DNA of 64,000 nucleotides from Sphingopyxis sp. JAI108 (GCF_013410105.1 NZ_JACCCJ010000002.1:725604-789603), one strand, 5' to 3'; positions 7,733-17,124 are shown, counted from the stretch's first letter. The notes: generated by a model not told the origin, from the sequence alone. A program made the numbers and translations.

Positions 7733-7758
7733 TACGCTCCTTGATGCGGGTCGGTTCC
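7733..7758 (-). promoter_or_regulatory. Probable EcfG-dependent promoter of phyR
   Basis: Minus strand: GGAAC (7758-7754), 17-nt spacer, CGTA (7736-7733). The -35 is perfect and the -10 matches 3 of 4 positions of CGTT. The predicted start site is about 20 nt before the phyR Shine-Dalgarno and ATG. Confidence 0.6.
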
Positions 7759-7913
7759 CGTGCCGGGCGGCGAAAAAGCGATACGGTCGGCTGCAACTTG
7801 TCGCACGCTTAAGCGTAGATTTAGCCGGGACGCGATGAAGCTGTGATTTAAGTGAGTGGAATGTCGCCACTTTATTGTTGCGCGGCGAGGATGCTTTTGT
7901 AGGGACCATATTC

Positions 7914-9455
7914 ATGGCAGAGCGGCGGCCCGGGGATTTCAGCGATGAGGCGCCCTTGCAGGGCGGCGGGGGACAGCAATTGTCGGATGGAGCCAGCGAG
8001 GAGGCGAAACGGTCCGAGCGGTTGCGCCTCGATACGCTTCGCGAATATCGCATCATGGACACTCCGCCCGAGCAGGCGTTCGACCGCGTGACCAAGATGG
8101 TCGCCGACCTCTATCGCGTGCCGATCACGCTGGTGTCGCTGCTCGACGACGACCGCCAGTGGTTCAAGTCGGCGCACGGGCTCGACGTGAGCGAAACGCC
8201 GCGCGACATCAGTTTTTGCCAATATGTCGTCACCGAGGGCCGCCCCCTCATGGTCACCGACGTGACCGACGATCCGCGTTTCCGTGACAATCCGCTCGTA
8301 ACCGGCGACCTTCATATCCGCTTCTATGCGGGCGTTCCGCTTCGCGCCTATAACGGCGCGATCCTCGGCACATTGTGCCTGATCGACCGCGAGGAGCGGG
8401 CGCCGCTGACCGCCACCGAACTCGAACGGCTGGAGGATTTCGCCGGGATCATCATGGCCGAGGCCGACCTGCGGCGTATTGTCAGCGAGCGCGACGAGGC
8501 GCGGCGCACGCTGGAACGCGCGCTCGATTTTTCGGGGATCGCAACCTGGCGCTACGATGCGCGTGCCGGCACGATCCACTGGAGCGGCGCGGCCGCCGAA
8601 CTCTGGGGCGCCGACTATGCGACCGCACTCGCGCAGGTCGACGGCTTTTTCGACCGCCTCCACCCCGACGACCGCGACGCGGTCCGCAGCGTGCTCGGAG
8701 AGTCGGTCGCGAACGGCGCGCACTATGCGACCGAATATCGCATCCAGCACCCCGAACGCGGCGTGCGCTGGATCGCGGTGCACGCCGACTGGGACGTCAA
8801 GACCGATGACGCGATCCTGACCGGGGTCAGCATCGACATCACCGAACAGAAAAGCCGGCAGGAAAACGCCAATCTGTTGATGCGCGAACTGCACCACCGG
8901 ATGCGCAACCTGTTCGCGACGGTCGGCGCGATCATCTCGCTCACGCGCCACGCGGCGCGCGACGTCGACGATTATGTCGAGCGGATCAGCAGCCGCCTCG
9001 ACGCGCTCAATCGCGCGCAGAATGTGTTGCTCGGCGCGAATTTCATGACCGGATCGATGCACGCGCTGATGCGCGAGGTCGAGGCGGCCTTTCCGCGCAT
9101 CCGCTGGTCGGGGCCCGACCTGCTGCTTCCCGAAAACGCGCTGGTCGCGATGGCGCTCTTCTTCAACGAACTCGCGACCAATGCCGCGAAGTATGGCGCG
9201 CTGACCGGCGCGAACGGTCAGGTCGATGTCAGCTGGACGCAGGATGCCGAGGGTGGCGACGATCGCATGTTCCGCCTGACCTGGGCCGAAAGCGGCGGCG
9301 ACCGCGAAGTCGTCGCCCCCGACCGCACCAGCTTCGGTACGCTGCTGATGGAGCGGAGCGTGAAGAATAATCTCGGCGGTACGATCGAGCGGCACTGGGA
9401 GCCGGGCGGGCTGATCGTCGACATCACGCTGCCCGCGCGGTGGCGCGAGGCGTAG
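7914..9455 (+). CDS. GAF-PAS sensor histidine kinase, HWE family
   Basis: 513 residues, no membrane segment, so cytoplasmic. Order: GAF domain (about 47-185; FCQYVVTEGRPLMVTDVTDD), PAS domain (about 200-312; RLHPDDRDAV, GVRWIAVHADW), then an HWE/HisKA_2 kinase core with RELHHRMRNL (His327/His328), N box NELATNAAKYGAL (Asn418) and the W-x-E motif TWAES (Trp457, Glu459). HWE kinases feed phosphate to PhyR in other alphaproteobacteria, and its position divergent from phyR supports that role here. The ligand of GAF or PAS is unknown; no LOV cysteine motif is seen. Start at 7914 has a TAGGGA Shine-Dalgarno; an upstream in-frame start at 7875 does not. Confidence 0.93.
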   Translation: MAERRPGDFSDEAPLQGGGGQQLSDGASEEAKRSERLRLDTLREYRIMDTPPEQAFDRVTKMVADLYRVPITLVSLLDDDRQWFKSAHGLDVSETPRDISFCQYVVTEGRPLMVTDVTDDPRFRDNPLVTGDLHIRFYAGVPLRAYNGAILGTLCLIDREERAPLTATELERLEDFAGIIMAEADLRRIVSERDEARRTLERALDFSGIATWRYDARAGTIHWSGAAAELWGADYATALAQVDGFFDRLHPDDRDAVRSVLGESVANGAHYATEYRIQHPERGVRWIAVHADWDVKTDDAILTGVSIDITEQKSRQENANLLMRELHHRMRNLFATVGAIISLTRHAARDVDDYVERISSRLDALNRAQNVLLGANFMTGSMHALMREVEAAFPRIRWSGPDLLLPENALVAMALFFNELATNAAKYGALTGANGQVDVSWTQDAEGGDDRMFRLTWAESGGDREVVAPDRTSFGTLLMERSVKNNLGGTIERHWEPGGLIVDITLPARWREA

Positions 9456-9509
9456 GCGGCTTAACCCAGATTATTTGTTCATCATATGTTCCCGTGCTAG
9501 CCATGGGGC

Positions 9510-10760
9510 ATGTCCGCGAAAGCGATTCTCGAAAAGCTGGCCGTGCTCGCCGATGCGGCGAAATATGACGCGTCCTGCGCGTCGTCGGGAACGGTGAAGC
9601 GCGATTCGACCGGGACCAAGGGGATCGGCTCGACCGAGGGCATGGGCATCTGTCACAGCTATGCGCCCGATGGGCGGTGCATCTCGCTGCTGAAAATCCT
9701 GCTGACCAATTTCTGCATCTACGACTGCCGTTTCTGCATCAACCGCGCGTCGAGCAATGTCGAGCGCGCGCGCTTCAGCCCGCAGGAGGTGGTCGCGCTG
9801 ACGCTCGATTTCTACAAGCGCAATTATATCGAGGGGCTGTTCCTGTCGTCGGGGATCATCCGGTCCGAAGATTATACGATGGAGCAGCTCGTCGAGGTCG
9901 CGCGCATCCTGCGCGAGGAGCATCGCTTCCAAGGCTATATCCATTTAAAGACGATCGCGGGCGCCGATCCGGGGCTGATCGCGCTGGCGGGTCTTTACGC
10001 TGATCGACTGTCGACCAATGTCGAGCTGCCGACCGAGGCGGGGCTTTCGAGCTTCGCGCCCGAGAAAAAGCCCGACACGATCCGCAAGACGATGGCGTCG
10101 GTGCGCGTCGGCGCCGACGATGCGATCGAGGCGGCGAAAAGCCGGCTGATCGGCAAGGCGAAGCCGCCGCGCTTCGCGCCCGCGGGGCAATCGACGCAGA
10201 TGATCGTCGGCGCCGATAGCGCGCGCGACGACGATATTTTGAAGACCGCGACGAACCTTTATTCGGGCTATCAGCTTCGCCGCGTCTATTATTCGGCGTA
10301 CAGCCCGATCCCCGATGCGAGCAGCGACCTGCCGCCGGTGCGCCCGCCCTTGATGCGCGAGCACCGGCTCTATCAGGCCGATTGGCTGCTGCGCTTCTAT
10401 GGCTTCGAGCGCGCCGAGATCATGGAGGGCGCAAACGGGGGGATGCTCGACCTCAGCATCGACCCCAAGCTCGCGTGGGCGCTCCAGCGGCGCGAGGCAT
10501 TCCCCGTCGATATCAACGGCGCGCCGCGCGAACTGCTGCTGCGCGTGCCAGGGCTGGGAACGAAGGCGGTCGACCGCATCGTCGCGGCGCGGCGGCTGGG
10601 CAAGCTCAGGCTCGGCGACGTGGCGAAGCTCACCGCATCGGTGAAGAAATTGCTGCCCTTCATCGTCACCCCCGACTGGCGGCCGGGCAAGCTCACCGAC
10701 AGCGCCGACTTGCGCGCCCGCTTTGCGCCCCCGGCAGAGCAATTGGCGCTCGGGCTGTGA
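9510..10760 (+). CDS. Putative DNA modification/repair radical SAM protein
   Basis: 416 residues. The radical SAM cluster motif is CIYDCRFC (Cys at about 71, 75, 78), preceded by a conserved GICHSYAPDGRCISLLKILL stretch. The C-terminal part (DINGAPRELLLRVPGLGTKAVDRIVAARRLG) is a helix-hairpin-helix module that binds DNA, so the substrate is probably a damaged or modified base. This matches the family annotated as 'putative DNA modification/repair radical SAM protein', related to spore photoproduct lyase. Its stop overlaps the GTG of the DUF4130-UdgX gene by 4 nt, placing it as the first gene of a four-gene repair operon. The reaction is not known. Confidence 0.9.
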   Translation: MSAKAILEKLAVLADAAKYDASCASSGTVKRDSTGTKGIGSTEGMGICHSYAPDGRCISLLKILLTNFCIYDCRFCINRASSNVERARFSPQEVVALTLDFYKRNYIEGLFLSSGIIRSEDYTMEQLVEVARILREEHRFQGYIHLKTIAGADPGLIALAGLYADRLSTNVELPTEAGLSSFAPEKKPDTIRKTMASVRVGADDAIEAAKSRLIGKAKPPRFAPAGQSTQMIVGADSARDDDILKTATNLYSGYQLRRVYYSAYSPIPDASSDLPPVRPPLMREHRLYQADWLLRFYGFERAEIMEGANGGMLDLSIDPKLAWALQRREAFPVDINGAPRELLLRVPGLGTKAVDRIVAARRLGKLRLGDVAKLTASVKKLLPFIVTPDWRPGKLTDSADLRARFAPPAEQLALGL

Positions 10761-12184
10761 GGGAGGTTGTGCTCGCCGAACCCGGCGACTTTGCCGAATG
10801 GCGAAGCGCCGCACGAAGCCTGCTCGCGGACGGCGTCGCGCCCGAGGATGTGAGCTGGCGTGGCAGCGGCGAGGGGGCGTCGCTGTTCAGCGACCAGATC
10901 GTGGCGGCGCCCGCAGGGCAGCTCAGTCTGCCGCGCGCGCTGGTCGAGATTGCCGAGCGCGTCATCTGCCACCGCGATGCCGAAGCGCCCGCGCGGCTTT
11001 ACCGCATTGTCTGGCGCGTGGCGCGCGACCGGCACCTGCTTGCGCGGACGACCGACCCGGACGTCGACTGGCTGCGTGGGGCGGACAAGGCGATCCGCCG
11101 CGATGTGCACAAGATGCATGCCTTTGTGCGTTTCCGCCGCCTGGGCGAAGAGGCGGGGCGCGAGAGTTTCGCCGCGTGGTTCGAGCCGACGCATCGCATC
11201 GTGCGGCTGACCGCGCCCTTCTTTCAGCGGCGCTTCTATGGGATGGACTGGGCGATCGTAACGCCCGATGCGCGCGCGATCTGGCGGAATGAGCAGCTCG
11301 TCTACGGTTCGGGCGGGACGAAGGACGAGGTGCCTGACAGCGACGTCGTCGAGGATCAATGGCGCACCTATTATGGCGCGATCTTCAATCCCGCGCGGGT
11401 CAAGATCGACGCGATGCGCGCCGAGATGCCCAAGAAATATTGGAAGAACCTGCCCGAGGCACAGGATATTGCGCCCTTGCTCGCGGGCGCGGGGGCGCGG
11501 GTGGAACGGATGCGCGAAATGGCCGTTTCGGCTGCGAACCCGCGAACGGAGAAATGGCGAACCCGCGTGCCCGAAGAGCTGGCCCTGACCGAGGATGTGA
11601 CATCGCTCGCCGAATTGGCGAAGGCGGTCGGTCGCTGCACGCGCTGCCCACTTTATTGCAACGCGACACAGGGCGTGGCGGGCGAGGGGCCGGAGCGCGC
11701 GCGGATCATGCTCGTCGGTGAGCAGCCGGGCGACCAGGAGGATCTGCAGGGGCGGCCCTTCGTCGGCCCGGCGGGACAGTTGCTCGACGAGGCGCTCGCA
11801 GAAGCGGGGCTCGACCGCACGCGGCTATTCCTCACCAATGCGGTCAAGCATTTCAAGTTCGAGCCGCGCGGCAAAAGGCGGCTGCACCAGAATCCGACGA
11901 GCGCCGAAATCGATATTTGCCGCTGGTGGCTCGACAAGGAACGGGCGTTCGTCCAGCCCGAGTTGATCGTGACGCTGGGCGGAAGTGCGCTGCGCGGGGT
12001 GACGGGCAAGAGCGCGAGCATCAAGTCGATGCGCGGATCGGTGCACGAACTCGAAGGGGGGGCGAGGTTGATCGCGACGATCCATCCGTCCTTCCTGCTG
12101 CGCCTGCCCGACCGGACACGCGCCGCCGAGGAGCGCAAAGCCTTCGTCGCCGACCTGATCCGCGCGCGGAAACTCGCCGCCTGA
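10757..12184 (+). CDS. DUF4130 - UdgX-type uracil-DNA glycosylase fusion
   Basis: 475 residues from a GTG that overlaps the upstream stop (GTGA). The N-terminal half (to about 255) is a DUF4130 domain (ADKAIRRDVHKMHAFVRFRR, HRIVRLTAPFFQRRF). The C-terminal half is a 4Fe-4S uracil-DNA glycosylase with CTRCPLYC (Cys294, 297, 301), motif A GEQPGDQED (321-329) and the UdgX-specific loop KRRLHQNP (373-380) whose His377 is the residue that forms a covalent bond with the abasic DNA in characterised UdgX. Fusion of the two domains is a known architecture that travels with the radical SAM gene. It should excise uracil from DNA and stay trapped on the lesion. Confidence 0.93.
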   Translation: MREVVLAEPGDFAEWRSAARSLLADGVAPEDVSWRGSGEGASLFSDQIVAAPAGQLSLPRALVEIAERVICHRDAEAPARLYRIVWRVARDRHLLARTTDPDVDWLRGADKAIRRDVHKMHAFVRFRRLGEEAGRESFAAWFEPTHRIVRLTAPFFQRRFYGMDWAIVTPDARAIWRNEQLVYGSGGTKDEVPDSDVVEDQWRTYYGAIFNPARVKIDAMRAEMPKKYWKNLPEAQDIAPLLAGAGARVERMREMAVSAANPRTEKWRTRVPEELALTEDVTSLAELAKAVGRCTRCPLYCNATQGVAGEGPERARIMLVGEQPGDQEDLQGRPFVGPAGQLLDEALAEAGLDRTRLFLTNAVKHFKFEPRGKRRLHQNPTSAEIDICRWWLDKERAFVQPELIVTLGGSALRGVTGKSASIKSMRGSVHELEGGARLIATIHPSFLLRLPDRTRAAEERKAFVADLIRARKLAA

Positions 12185-13197
12185 TGGCGAAGGCGAAGCA
12201 CTGGATCGAGCCGCATCCCGGCGGCATTTATGTGAAGCCCGCCGACCTGTGGATCGACCCCTCGCGCCCGGTCGAGCGCGCCGCGGTGACGCACGGCCAT
12301 GCCGACCATGCGCGCAGCGGCCATGGCGCGGTGTATGCGACCTCCGAGACGCTGGCGATCATGGCGCTGCGTTACGGCGTCGACACCGAGGCGAGCCATA
12401 ATCAGGCGTATGATTATGGCGACGGGTTCGAGCGTGGCGGGGTACGCTTCAGCTTCCACCCTGCGGGGCATGTGCTCGGCAGCGCGCAGATATTGATGGA
12501 ATATGCCGGCGAGCGGATCGTCGTCACCGGCGATTACAAGCGGCGGCCCGACCCGACTTGCAAGCCCTTCGAAGTCGTGCCGTGCGACATCTTCGTCACC
12601 GAGGCGACTTTCGGGCTGCCGGTGTTTCGCCATCCGCCGACATCGGATGAGATCGCCAAGCTGATCGGCGCGGTGCGGGCAGAGCCCGATCGTTCGGTGC
12701 TCGTCGGCGCCTATGCGCTGGGCAAGGCGCAGCGGGTGATCGCTGAACTGCGCGGTGCGGGGTGGGATACGCCGATCTATATCCACGGTGCGCTCGAAAA
12801 GATGTGCCAGCTTTATGCGGTTCATGGCGTCGATCTCGGTGAACTCCGTCTCGTCAGTGAGACCGACAAGGCCGAGATGGCGGGGCAGATCATCCTCGCG
12901 CCGCCCTCGGCGCTCAATGACCGCTGGTCGCGGCGGCTGCCCGATCCCGTCACCGCGATGGCGTCGGGATGGATGCGCGTGCGCCAGCGCGCGCGGCAAC
13001 GGATGGTCGAACTGCCGCTCGTCATTTCGGACCATGCCGACTGGGATGAACTCACCACCACGATCAGCGAGGTGAACCCGAAGGAAAGCTGGATCACCCA
13101 CGGCAGCGAGGACGGACTGCTGCGCTGGTGCGAACTCACCCAGCGCAAGGCGCGCGCGCTGCATCTCGTCGGGCGCGATCTGGAGGAGGAGGCGTGA
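12184..13197 (+). CDS. Ligase-associated DNA exonuclease (metallo-beta-lactamase fold)
   Basis: 337 residues. The start overlaps the previous stop by one base (TGATG). The metal site motif THGHADHARSGH at about 38-49 (HxHxDH) and later motifs (HPAGHVLGSAQ; SDHADWDEL; ITHGSEDGLLRW) are those of the beta-CASP-like 'ligase-associated DNA exonuclease' family, related to SNM1/Artemis. It should trim DNA ends with bound metal ions. The next gene is the ligase it is named after, whose GTG overlaps its stop by 4 nt. The helicase (Lhr-like) and metallophosphatase that often complete this cluster are not here. Confidence 0.93.
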   Translation: MAKAKHWIEPHPGGIYVKPADLWIDPSRPVERAAVTHGHADHARSGHGAVYATSETLAIMALRYGVDTEASHNQAYDYGDGFERGGVRFSFHPAGHVLGSAQILMEYAGERIVVTGDYKRRPDPTCKPFEVVPCDIFVTEATFGLPVFRHPPTSDEIAKLIGAVRAEPDRSVLVGAYALGKAQRVIAELRGAGWDTPIYIHGALEKMCQLYAVHGVDLGELRLVSETDKAEMAGQIILAPPSALNDRWSRRLPDPVTAMASGWMRVRQRARQRMVELPLVISDHADWDELTTTISEVNPKESWITHGSEDGLLRWCELTQRKARALHLVGRDLEEEA

Positions 13198-14774
13198 AGC
13201 GCTTCGCGGCCCTGATCGACCGGCTGATCTATACGCGTTCGCGCAATACGAAGCTCGCGCTGATCGTCGATTATCTCCGCCACACGCCCGATCCCGATCG
13301 CGGCTGGGCGATCGCGGCGCTGACCGAAAGCCTCGACTTTCCGGCGGTGAAGGCGGGGACGGTGCGGACGTTGCTGGCGACGCGGATTGATGAGGAATTG
13401 TTCCGCCTGTCGCGGCATTTCGTCGGCGATACGGCGGAAACCGCAGCATTGCTGTGGCCCGATGCGCCGGGGAAGAAGGACGACCTCACGGTTTCGGCCG
13501 CCGTGGATGCACTGTCGACCGCAAGCCGCAGCGACGCCCCCGCCGTCGTCGCCTCGCTGCTCGACCGGCTCGACGCCGACGGGCGCTATGCGCTGCTCAA
13601 GCTTGCGCTCGGCGGAATGCGCGTCGGGGTGTCGGCGCGGCTGGCGAAACAAGCCTTTGCGCAGGCGTTCGATGTGCCCGTCGACGATGTCGAGGAGCTG
13701 TGGCACGCGATCCCGCCGCCCTATGCGCCGCTGTTCGCGTGGGGCGAGGGACGCGCCGAGCGCCCCGACCTCAAGGACGTCGCCTTTTTTCGCCCCTTCA
13801 TGCTCGCGCACCCGCTCGAGGAGGAAAGCGTCGACCTTGCCGATTATGCCGCCGAGTGGAAATGGGACGGCATTCGCGTCCAGATCGTGCGCGGGGGGAT
13901 TGGGGGCGGCGGCGAGACACGCATCTACAGCCGCGGTGGCGAGGAGATCAGCGGGGCGTTCCCCGAACTGGTTGCGGCGTTCGACCAGGATGCGGTGATC
14001 GACGGCGAACTGCTCGTGCGCGGCGAGGCGCAGGGGGGCGAAGCAGCGAGCTTCAACGCGCTCCAGCAGCGGCTCGGGCGCAAGACGGTGTCGAAGAAGA
14101 TGCTCGCCGACTATCCGGCGTTCGTCCGCGTCTATGACCTGCTTGGTATCGACGGCGATGATCTGCGCGCCCTGCCGTGGTCCGAGCGGCGGCGGCAACT
14201 CGAAGCCTTCGTGCCGCGCCTCGCCGACAGCCATTTCGACCTGTCGCAGGTGATCGAGGCGCGAGATTTCGATGACCTTGCCGAACGCCGCGCCGGCGCG
14301 CGCGATGCCGCGATCGAGGGGGTGATGCTCAAGCGCCGCGACGCGCCCTATGTCGCAGGGCGGCGCGCGGGGCTGTGGTACAAGTGGAAGCGCGACCCGC
14401 TCACCGCCGACTGCGTGATGATGTATGCGCAGCGCGGCAACGGCCGCCGCGCGAGCTTCTATTCGGACTATACATTTGGATGCTGGTCCGACGCGGGCGA
14501 ATTGCTCCCCGTGGGCAAGGCCTATTCGGGTTTCACCGACGAGGAATTGAAGTGGCTCGACAAATTCGTGCGCGACAACACGCTGAACCGCTTTGGCCCG
14601 GTGCGCGAGGTCGAAAAGTCGCTCGTGCTCGAAGTCGCCTTCGATTCGATCCACGCATCGAAACGCCACAAGTCGGGGCTCGCGATGCGCTTCCCGCGCA
14701 TATCTCGCATCCGCCGCGACAAGCCCGCCGAGGAGGCGGACCGGATCGCGACGTTGCTGGCAATGGTGACTTAG
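13194..14774 (+). CDS. ATP-dependent DNA ligase (exonuclease-associated type)
   Basis: 526 residues from GTG at 13194, which overlaps the exonuclease stop and has AGGAGGAGG upstream. Domains: N-terminal DNA-binding helical domain (1 to about 200), nucleotidyltransferase domain with active-site lysine in EWKWDGIRVQ (Lys223), later motifs VIDGELLVRG and EGVMLKRRDAPY, motif V GLWYKWKRDP, and a C-terminal OB-fold domain. It is the standalone ATP ligase that co-occurs with the beta-lactamase-fold exonuclease, distinct from NAD-dependent LigA. It presumably seals the ends processed by its operon partners. Confidence 0.95.
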   Translation: MKRFAALIDRLIYTRSRNTKLALIVDYLRHTPDPDRGWAIAALTESLDFPAVKAGTVRTLLATRIDEELFRLSRHFVGDTAETAALLWPDAPGKKDDLTVSAAVDALSTASRSDAPAVVASLLDRLDADGRYALLKLALGGMRVGVSARLAKQAFAQAFDVPVDDVEELWHAIPPPYAPLFAWGEGRAERPDLKDVAFFRPFMLAHPLEEESVDLADYAAEWKWDGIRVQIVRGGIGGGGETRIYSRGGEEISGAFPELVAAFDQDAVIDGELLVRGEAQGGEAASFNALQQRLGRKTVSKKMLADYPAFVRVYDLLGIDGDDLRALPWSERRRQLEAFVPRLADSHFDLSQVIEARDFDDLAERRAGARDAAIEGVMLKRRDAPYVAGRRAGLWYKWKRDPLTADCVMMYAQRGNGRRASFYSDYTFGCWSDAGELLPVGKAYSGFTDEELKWLDKFVRDNTLNRFGPVREVEKSLVLEVAFDSIHASKRHKSGLAMRFPRISRIRRDKPAEEADRIATLLAMVT

Positions 14775-14781
14775 TTTTCTT

Positions 14782-14866
14782 CGTCATTGCGAGGAGCCGA
14801 AGGCGACGCGGCAATCCCGAGCGTGCGGTAACCGCTCGGGATTGCTTCGCTTCGCTCGCAATGACG
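14782..14866. repeat. Sphingomonad-type palindromic repeat, copy 1
   Basis: About 85 bp: starts CGTCATTGCGAGGAGCCGAA and ends with the inverted counterpart GCTCGCAATGACG; the inner arms (GGCAATCCCGAGC / GCTCGGGATTGC) also pair. The whole unit can fold into one long hairpin. It follows the ligase stop and precedes sodB. Confidence 0.85.
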
Positions 14867-14956
14867 GGATGAAAATTTCCCCGTCACGGGGTTGCAACCC
14901 TGGCCCGCGATACCGAGTTAAAGGCCGCAAAGACCCACAAAACATAGGAGACTGCC

Positions 14957-15571
14957 ATGACGATCGCCCATCCTCCCCTGCCTTATGCCCAGGATGCGCT
15001 GGAACCGCATATCTCGGCCGACACGCTGGCGACGCACCATGGCAAGCACCACAAGGCCTATGTCGACAAGACCAACGCCGCGATCGAGGGCACCGACCTC
15101 GCCGGCAAGAGCCTCGAGGAAATCATCCACCACGCCGAAGGTTCGGGCAACAAGGGCCTGTTCAACAACAGCGCTCAGTCGTGGAACCACGCCTTCTATT
15201 GGAACAGCCTGTCGCCGGCGAAGACCGCGCCCGCAGGCGACCTTGCCGCCGCGATCGACCGCGATTTCGGTTCGCTCGATGACCTGAAAAAGAAGCTCAA
15301 GGAAACCGCGGTCAACCATTTCGCGTCGGGCTGGGCTTGGCTCGTCGCGCGCGACGGCACGCTGTCGGTCACCGACACGCACGATGCGGGCACCGAGCTG
15401 GTCGCGGGCATCAAGCCGCTGCTCGTGATCGATGTGTGGGAACATGCGTACTACATCGATCGCAAGAATCTGCGCCCGGCCTATGTCGATGCGGTGGTCG
15501 ACGAGCTGCTCAACTGGGATTTCGCGGCGGAGAATTTCGCGCGCGAGGGCACCTGGACCTATCCGGCGTAA
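14957..15571 (+). CDS. sodB: Iron superoxide dismutase
   Basis: 204 residues. Metal ligands are His27 (THHGKHH), His78 (SWNHAFYW), Asp159 and His163 (DVWEHAYY). Gln74 in SAQSWNH marks the iron-type subgroup (manganese enzymes carry the equivalent Gln elsewhere). No signal peptide, so cytoplasmic; it converts superoxide to peroxide and oxygen. ATAGGAG stands 7-13 nt before the ATG. It is monocistronic, flanked on both sides by palindromic repeats. Confidence 0.97.
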   Translation: MTIAHPPLPYAQDALEPHISADTLATHHGKHHKAYVDKTNAAIEGTDLAGKSLEEIIHHAEGSGNKGLFNNSAQSWNHAFYWNSLSPAKTAPAGDLAAAIDRDFGSLDDLKKKLKETAVNHFASGWAWLVARDGTLSVTDTHDAGTELVAGIKPLLVIDVWEHAYYIDRKNLRPAYVDAVVDELLNWDFAAENFAREGTWTYPA

Positions 15572-15575
15572 CTAG

Positions 15576-15671
15576 CGTCATTGCGAGCGAAGCGAAGCAA
15601 TCTCCAGCCCGATGCCTTCCGCAAGGCCGAAAGCTGGCGATTGCGGCGTCGCGTCGCTCCTCGCAATGACG
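15576..15671. repeat. Sphingomonad-type palindromic repeat, copy 2
   Basis: Opens CGTCATTGCGAGCGAAGCGA and closes CGCTCCTCGCAATGACGA. The inner arms are GCAATCTCCAGC and GCTGGCGATTGC. It begins a few bases after the sodB stop and may act as its terminator. Confidence 0.82.
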
Positions 15672-15744
15672 AAGAATGGCGCGGTCGGGTTCATATATTA
15701 GGTAGGCCTATGCCGACGATAGCGCTTCGCCTATAGGCGCCGCC

Positions 15745-17124
15745 ATGACGATCAGCCTGTTCGAACTCTTCAAAATCGGTGTCGGTCCCTCCAGCTCGCA
15801 TACCGTCGGGCCAATGGTCGCGGCGCGGCGTTTCACCGTCTGGCTCGACGAGCAGGCGCTGCTCGCGACGACCGCGCATGTCGAGGCCGACCTTTACGGT
15901 TCACTCGCGCTGACCGGCAAGGGCCACGCCGCCGACACCGCGATCGTCGCGGGGCTCGCGGGCGAAATCCCCGCCTCGACCAGCCTCGCCGCGATCAAGG
16001 CGCATTGGGACCGGGCGGAAAGCGAAGGCTTCCTCTATCTGCTCGGACGTGTCCGGGCGCGCTTTCAGCCCGCGCGCGACCTCCATTTCCAGATGCGCCA
16101 GCGGCAACCTTTCCACAGCAATGCGGTGAGCTTTACCGCGCGCGACGGCGACGGCGAAATCCTCGCCAAGCGGATGTATTTCTCGATCGGCGGCGGCTTC
16201 GTCGTCGACGAGGATGAGGCGGGGCGCAACAGCCGCGGGGCGGAGGATGAGGTCGAACTGCCCTATCCCTTCACCTCGGGCGCCGACTTGATCGCGATGG
16301 GCAAGGCGTCGAGCCTCAGCTTTGCCGAAATGATGTTCGCCAACGAAGTGCGTCACCGCCCGCCGAACGAGGTGACGGCGGGTATCGATGCGATCGCCGA
16401 GGCGATGGATGCCTCGATCGACGCCGGTTGCTGCAGCACCGGCGTCCTGCCCGGCGGATTGAAGGTCAAGCGCCGCGCGCCGCAGATCGCCGACGACATC
16501 CGCAACCGCCACGAAACCAATCTGATCGACCCGCTCGCGATGATGGACTGGATCAACCTGTGGGCGATGGCGGTGAACGAGGAAAATGCCGCGGGCGGCA
16601 AGGTCGTCACCGCGCCCACCAACGGCGCGGCGGGGATCATCCCCGCGGTGATTCGCTTCTACCGGCGCGGCTATCGCGGCGATGCAGCGGGCGTGCGCAC
16701 CTTCCTGCTCGCCGCGGGCGCGGTCGGTGCCTTGTATAAGCGCAACGCCAGCATCTCGGGCGCCGAGGTCGGCTGCCAGGGCGAGGTCGGAGTCGCCTGC
16801 TCGATGGCGGCGGCGGGGCTGACGGCCGCCTTGGGTGGCACTAACGCGCAGGTCGAAAATGCCGCCGAGATCGGCATGGAGCATAACCTCGGCCTCACTT
16901 GTGATCCCATTGGCGGGCTGGTCCAGATCCCGTGTATCGAGCGCAATGCGATGGGCGCGATCAAGGCGATCGACGCGAGCCGCATCGCGATGATCGGCGA
17001 CGGCACGCATGTCGTCAGCCTCGACACGGTGATCGCGACGATGCTGCAAACGGGGCGCGACATGCGCGACAAATATAAGGAAACGTCGAAGGGCGGGCTG
17101 GCGGTTAGTGTGGTGGAGTGTTGA
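15745..17124 (+). CDS. sdaA: L-serine ammonia-lyase (serine deaminase, 4Fe-4S)
   Basis: 459 residues, single-chain form. The N-terminal beta domain starts [20 protein letters not shown] (residues 4-23), and the alpha domain carries the cluster cysteines in [18 protein letters not shown] and [18 protein letters not shown]. Reaction: L-serine to pyruvate and ammonia. [16 protein letters not shown] is a conserved active-site segment. No Shine-Dalgarno is evident before the ATG. Its last 20 nt overlap the convergent secreted-protein gene. Confidence 0.95.
   Translation: MTISLFELFKIGVGPSSSHTVGPMVAARRFTVWLDEQALLATTAHVEADLYGSLALTGKGHAADTAIVAGLAGEIPASTSLAAIKAHWDRAESEGFLYLLGRVRARFQPARDLHFQMRQRQPFHSNAVSFTARDGDGEILAKRMYFSIGGGFVVDEDEAGRNSRGAEDEVELPYPFTSGADLIAMGKASSLSFAEMMFANEVRHRPPNEVTAGIDAIAEAMDASIDAGCCSTGVLPGGLKVKRRAPQIADDIRNRHETNLIDPLAMMDWINLWAMAVNEENAAGGKVVTAPTNGAAGIIPAVIRFYRRGYRGDAAGVRTFLLAAGAVGALYKRNASISGAEVGCQGEVGVACSMAAAGLTAALGGTNAQVENAAEIGMEHNLGLTCDPIGGLVQIPCIERNAMGAIKAIDASRIAMIGDGTHVVSLDTVIATMLQTGRDMRDKYKETSKGGLAVSVVEC

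Noticed and set aside
7858..7883. Possible EcfG promoter before the histidine kinase.
   Set aside because: GGAAT instead of GGAAC and no CGTT at 16-17 nt distance.
15700..15744. Possible riboswitch or leader before the serine deaminase gene.
   Set aside because: Only a partial inverted pair (AGGCCTAT / CTATAGG) is present; it does not match a known riboswitch core.
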